Positions 32,773-35,495 of a stretch of DNA of 35,495 nt are shown here, piece after piece. Position 1 is the first letter of the stretch. Each line of letters begins with the position of its first letter. The position numbers and the translations under genes were made by a program. The notes below the pieces were generated by a model. That model had not been told where the DNA came from, made no database searches, and saw nothing but the letters and a program-made list of their open reading frames with translations. This DNA comes from Woeseiaceae bacterium (lineage in GTDB: Bacteria; Pseudomonadota; Gammaproteobacteria; Steroidobacterales; Woeseiaceae), in NCBI GenBank assembly GCA_028280615.1, contig JANQLK010000047.1, positions 1 through 35,495 of the forward strand, in the 5' to 3' direction.

Positions 32773-33597
32773 ATGCGCCATGTCCCCCGGCAGCCCGATC
32801 ATGGCGTCAATCAGAGCGCCGAGCACCCGCTTGCCGAGGCCGGCACGCTGATCGTGGGCCTCGGTCTGCTGGTGACGGCGGTCGCCATAGTGCTCGTATT
32901 CCTGGCGGACGCGGTACTGGCGCTCGTGCCACCCGAGCACGAGGCTGCCATGTTTGACGCCTGGCTGCCGGACGACATCGTGACGGTCGCCTATGACGAT
33001 GAACGACTGCTCAAGGCCGATGCGATGATCCAGCGTATGGCGCGTCACTACCCGGAATCGCCGTACACGTTCCGAGTCGAGATCGACGACTCGGCGGTGT
33101 CGAACGCCATGGCGTTTCCCGGCGGGCTCATCGTCGTGACGTCGGGCCTGCTCGACCGGGTTCAGAGCGAGAACGAACTGGCGTTCGTGCTGGCGCACGA
33201 GATCGGACACTATCGCAATCGCGATCACCTGCGGGCCATGGGCCGCGGACTCGTGCTGAGCATGCTGATGCTGACGGTGTCGGGCGGCGATACGACGAGC
33301 TATGGGGCGACCATCGCGGGTCTCACGCAGCGCGCGTTCAGCCGCCGCCAGGAGTCGCGCGCCGACGCGTTCGGTCTCGAACTCGTGCAGGCGGAGTTCG
33401 GCCATGTCGCCGAAGCCTGGCGGTTTTTCGAACGCGTCGCGGGCGAGCCGGCCGCCGCGGCGCTGATTGCCGCGTACGCCGCATCCCATCCGCGCTCGGC
33501 AGAACGCATCCGGGACTTAAGAGAACTTGCCGCAGACAACGGCTGGCCGACGTCCGGCCGCGTGACACCGCTGGTCTGGGCGTCGGCCGACCCCTGA
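32773..33597 (+). CDS. M48-family zinc metallopeptidase with one membrane segment
   Basis: 274 residues from the ATG at 32773. A membrane segment (about 28-50, TLIVGLGLLVTAVAIVLVFLADAVLALV) precedes a periplasm-facing M48 domain with the zinc motif VLAHEIGHYRNRDHL (HExxH at about 137-141) and the third ligand Glu in ESRADAFGLELV. The conserved PGGLIVVTSGLLDRV strand sits before it, as in Oma1/HtpX-type proteases. It overlaps or abuts the YbjQ-like gene by a four-base gap, so the three genes form one unit. Likely a quality-control protease of membrane or envelope proteins. Followed by repeat B copy 3. Confidence 0.92.
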   Translation: MRHVPRQPDHGVNQSAEHPLAEAGTLIVGLGLLVTAVAIVLVFLADAVLALVPPEHEAAMFDAWLPDDIVTVAYDDERLLKADAMIQRMARHYPESPYTFRVEIDDSAVSNAMAFPGGLIVVTSGLLDRVQSENELAFVLAHEIGHYRNRDHLRAMGRGLVLSMLMLTVSGGDTTSYGATIAGLTQRAFSRRQESRADAFGLELVQAEFGHVAEAWRFFERVAGEPAAAALIAAYAASHPRSAERIRDLRELAADNGWPTSGRVTPLVWASADP

Positions 33598-33622
33598 GCC
33601 TTCACGCCGTTGGTATAGCGGG

Positions 33623-33893
33623 CAGCACCTATCTCATAGTTAATCGCGGCCGCGCCGGCAGCAATTTTTTCGCAAGTCAAGGCGCAGCGAGCGCCGTGTA
33701 GCACCGCTACATCAGCGAGCTGCAACGCGGAATTGCGGAAAAATAGCTGCCGGCCCAAAGGGTTGTGGCGCGAATGGCCGCGATGCGGCGTTGCTCGTCG
33801 CTTATTTGGAACGACCAAACGGCGCTTCTCGCGCCTTGCCTCGCGGCCATTCGCACCACAACGCGGCCGCGATTAACTATGAAATAGGTGCTA
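33623..33893. repeat. Family B repeat, full copy 3
   Basis: About 271 bp with ends CAGCACCTATCTCATAG and, at the right, CTATGAAATAGGTGCTA. The interior keeps both inner stems and the TAGCACCGCTACATCAGCGAG core of copies 1 and 2, with more substitutions than between those two, so it is older or from another subfamily. It separates the M48 gene from the CBS gene and is the whole intergenic region; no terminator or other gene is seen in it. Confidence 0.85.
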
Positions 33894-33959
33894 ATACGCA
33901 CTCCGCAGCTTCGCTTGCTGAGGCATGCTGGGGCGAGTCAGTTCGACCAGGGAGCACGA

Positions 33960-34382
33960 ATGAACGTCAAGGTTCACGACCTCATGACCGAGTCGGTCAT
34001 CACCGCACAGCCACACATGACCGTCGAGCACGTTCGTGGTCTGCTCGAGAACAACAGGATCAGCTCCCTGCCCGTCGTCGACAGCGATGGCAAGCCCGTC
34101 GGCGTCGTCTCCGCGACCGATCTCGCCCAGGATCTGAAAACCGGCACGCCCGTCAACAAGCTCATGACCGAGAAGGTCTATACGGTGCCCAAGTACGAGG
34201 ATGTCAGCATTGCGGCAAGGGTCATGCGTAATCGCAAGATCCACCATGTCATCGTGACCCACGAGCAGGCCGTCGCCGGTGTGCTGAGCGCGTTCGACCT
34301 GCTGAAACTCGTCGAAGACCACCGCTACGTTGCCAAGAACCCGCCCACGCCATCGAAGCGCAAAGGCTCGAGGCGTAACTGA
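33960..34382 (+). CDS. CBS-pair domain protein
   Basis: 140 residues from the ATG at 33960 with GGAG at 33951-33954. Two CBS modules fill the protein: VHDLMTESVITAQPHMTVEHVRGLLENNRISSLPVVDSDGKPVGVVSATDL (about 4-55) and NKLMTEKVYTVPKYEDVSIAARVMRNRKIHHVIVTHEQAVAGVLSAFDLLKLV (about 66-118), then a basic tail KNPPTPSKRKGSRRN. CBS pairs bind adenine nucleotides and sense energy or nucleotide state; no attached enzymatic domain exists, so it must act on a partner. Convergent with the rhomboid gene. Separate from the YbjQ/M48 unit because of the repeat. Confidence 0.93.
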   Translation: MNVKVHDLMTESVITAQPHMTVEHVRGLLENNRISSLPVVDSDGKPVGVVSATDLAQDLKTGTPVNKLMTEKVYTVPKYEDVSIAARVMRNRKIHHVIVTHEQAVAGVLSAFDLLKLVEDHRYVAKNPPTPSKRKGSRRN

Positions 34383-34416
34383 CGGGCGTGAGTCGGGCAG
34401 GGCGGGCGGCCGCGGG

Positions 34417-35358
34417 TCAGCTAGAGTTCATGTCGATGTCGAACATGAGGTCGCGGGCTCGCTCGCGGGCCTTGCGCATGAACGCGATGCCGAACAGGTA
34501 GCCGCCGAGGCCGCCCGTGACGTGCGCCATCACGTTGATGAAGCCGTGGTCCTCGACCGCGAACAGCTTGATCGTGTCCATGCCGACGAACCATAGCGTC
34601 AGTGCCCAGGCCGGAACCGCGACCGTGCCGAACAGCACGATCAACCAGTAAAAGCAGCGCACCCTGCCGCGCGGTATCAGGGCCGAGAACAGTCCCATCA
34701 TGCCCATCACGACGCCCGACAGCCCCAGCGTCGGCAGGTGATTGCCCGTGGCATACGCCGAGACGGAGCTGAATATGCCCGTAAACACCGAGATCGCGAT
34801 GATGGCGGCCCAGAACATGACCGGTCCGGCAAGCGCCTCGACCGTCGCTGCGAAGGCGAAAAAGAAGATCAGGTTGCCGATGATGTGGCCCCAGCCGCCG
34901 TGCGCGAATGCCGAGCGGATCATTCCCCACGGGTTCCAGGTGTCGGTGTAGTAGGCGAACGACCTGTAGGGATGCTCCGGCACCGTGTTGACGAAGCTGC
35001 GCCATTCGTCCTCCAGCATCAGCCGGACGTACTCCTTGGAATCCTCGCGGCCGAAGCCCGCGAGCGGTCGCAGGTTCGTGACAATATCTTCAATCACTTC
35101 GTCGCCGTTGTCGTTCTCGACGATGTCGGCCATCATTTCGTCGCAGTACCGGTACCGATTCATCTCGGCGATGCGCTCGAATACGATGAGTTCGATTCGG
35201 CTGCGATCCTTGTGGCAATAGCGTTCGACCGCGCCGATGAAATCCCTCATTTCGGCTTCCTGCTTGAGAAACACCGCGACACAGATGAGGCACACGATGA
35301 CCGTCATCACGGGCCAGCGAGGCAGCGGGAAATCTGCCTTGATGGGTAGGAACAGCAC
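34417..35358 (-). CDS. Rhomboid-family intramembrane serine protease
   Basis: 313 residues from the GTG at 35358 (MLFLPIKADFPLPRW, the usual start of this family). The open frame upstream to 35472 lies in a repeat and is not coding. One membrane segment follows the N-terminal motif (WPVMTVIVCLICVAVFL), then about 100 soluble residues rich in acidic and aromatic amino acids, then the rhomboid core: HGGWGHIIGNLIFF, GLSGVVMGMMG with the catalytic Ser, and HVTGGLGGYLFG with the catalytic His. It cleaves membrane proteins within the bilayer. Repeat family C begins five bases upstream of the start codon, so the gene has lost its native promoter and ribosome site; none is visible. Confidence 0.85.
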   Translation of the reverse strand: MLFLPIKADFPLPRWPVMTVIVCLICVAVFLKQEAEMRDFIGAVERYCHKDRSRIELIVFERIAEMNRYRYCDEMMADIVENDNGDEVIEDIVTNLRPLAGFGREDSKEYVRLMLEDEWRSFVNTVPEHPYRSFAYYTDTWNPWGMIRSAFAHGGWGHIIGNLIFFFAFAATVEALAGPVMFWAAIIAISVFTGIFSSVSAYATGNHLPTLGLSGVVMGMMGLFSALIPRGRVRCFYWLIVLFGTVAVPAWALTLWFVGMDTIKLFAVEDHGFINVMAHVTGGLGGYLFGIAFMRKARERARDLMFDIDMNSS

Positions 35359-35362
35359 GAGG

Positions 35363-35495
35363 CTAGTGTCGTGTCCCGTGAATAACGCGCATGAGTCGGC
35401 CGCGGATTTTCGTGGCTGGCAAGGCGCGGCGACGAGCCATAGCGGGGCTATGGCGAGAAGCCGCAACGCCATCGTGCGCGTTATTTGCGGGACAC
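35363..35495. repeat. Family C repeat abutting the rhomboid gene (runs to the window edge)
   Basis: Starts with CTAG (35363-35366) then TGTCGTGTCCCGTGAATAACGCGC; the right edge of the window is the inverted version (GCGCGTTATTTGCGGGACAC). The middle is GGCTGGCAAGGCGCGGCGAC, then the small palindrome CCATAGCGGGGCTATGG. The outer end probably continues a few bases past the window. The core resembles the left arm of family B (AAGGCGC-GCGAG, TAGC-GCTA, CAACGC). A partial copy in the opposite orientation lies at 105-189. Confidence 0.85.

Overview
This is a GC-rich chromosomal segment from a Gammaproteobacterium. The evidence is a PilX/PilW/PilV/FimT-type minor pilin cluster, a YceH (UPF0502) homologue, a DUF5062-like protein, a tRNA-Thr(CGT), many lipoproteins and outer-membrane-type proteins, and genes typical of marine, free-living lineages. 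A Chromatiales/Woeseiales-like marine bacterium is my best guess, but only a guess. I see no phage, no transposase, no CRISPR array and no rRNA.

Layout. (1) 0.1-3.4 kb, minus strand: minor pilin operon (two FimT/GspH-type pseudopilins, PilV, PilW, PilX). (2) 3.5-4.3 kb: a Fur-family repressor whose 3' end carries a hairpin-rich repeat, then tRNA-Thr. (3) 4.4-6.1 kb, minus: an exported F420/NADP-reductase-like dinucleotide-binding protein and an SPFH/prohibitin-like membrane protein. (4) 6.6-11.2 kb, plus: small acidic protein, FetB-type permease without its ATPase, DUF429 protein, then an ExeA-like ATPase fused to an FHA domain followed by an outer-membrane beta-barrel candidate. (5) 11.2-14.4 kb: three lipoproteins and an exported coiled-coil protein. 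(6) 14.7-18.1 kb: FG-GAP/VCBS protein, ribbon-helix-helix regulator, exported methyltransferase, DUF5062 protein, MarR regulator. (7) 18.4-21.1 kb, plus: two unknown acidic cytosolic proteins, YceH and a NYN/LOTUS putative RNase. (8) 21.1-28.0 kb, minus: serine beta-lactamase-like hydrolase with an MFS exporter, then a lipocalin/DUF6134-like/DUF2878 operon, then dipeptidyl peptidase IV. (9) 28.1-31.8 kb: Tat-exported aldo/keto-reductase-like protein without its catalytic tetrad, a truncated GST remnant, SnoaL-like protein, CsgA-like SDR and a photolyase/cryptochrome-related protein. (10) 31.9-35.5 kb: two YbjQ-type proteins with an M48 protease, a CBS-pair protein and a rhomboid protease.

The most unusual feature is not a gene. 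At least three families of non-coding, nested-palindrome repeats (here A, B and C) are spread through the window. Most intact ends lie on a CTAG tetranucleotide. Several insertions sit exactly at the 3' ends of genes, so the neighbouring gene now takes its last codons or its stop codon from the repeat (PilX, Fur, the F420-reductase-like gene, the FG-GAP gene, the lipocalin and perhaps the DUF6134-like gene). For the Fur and FG-GAP genes, removing the element in silico restores an open frame with a different short tail. This fits MITE-like elements mobilised by an IS630/Tc1-mariner type transposase that targets CTAG/TA, although no such transposase is in the window.

Functionally, the lipocalin/DUF6134/DUF2878 operon and the SDR/photolyase pair look like pieces of the light or singlet-oxygen response cluster of marine Gammaproteobacteria, here separated by unrelated genes. 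The ExeA-FHA/beta-barrel pair and the two-unknowns/YceH/NYN operon are the best candidates for poorly described systems. All calls rest on reading the sequence and remembered family features; no searches were run.
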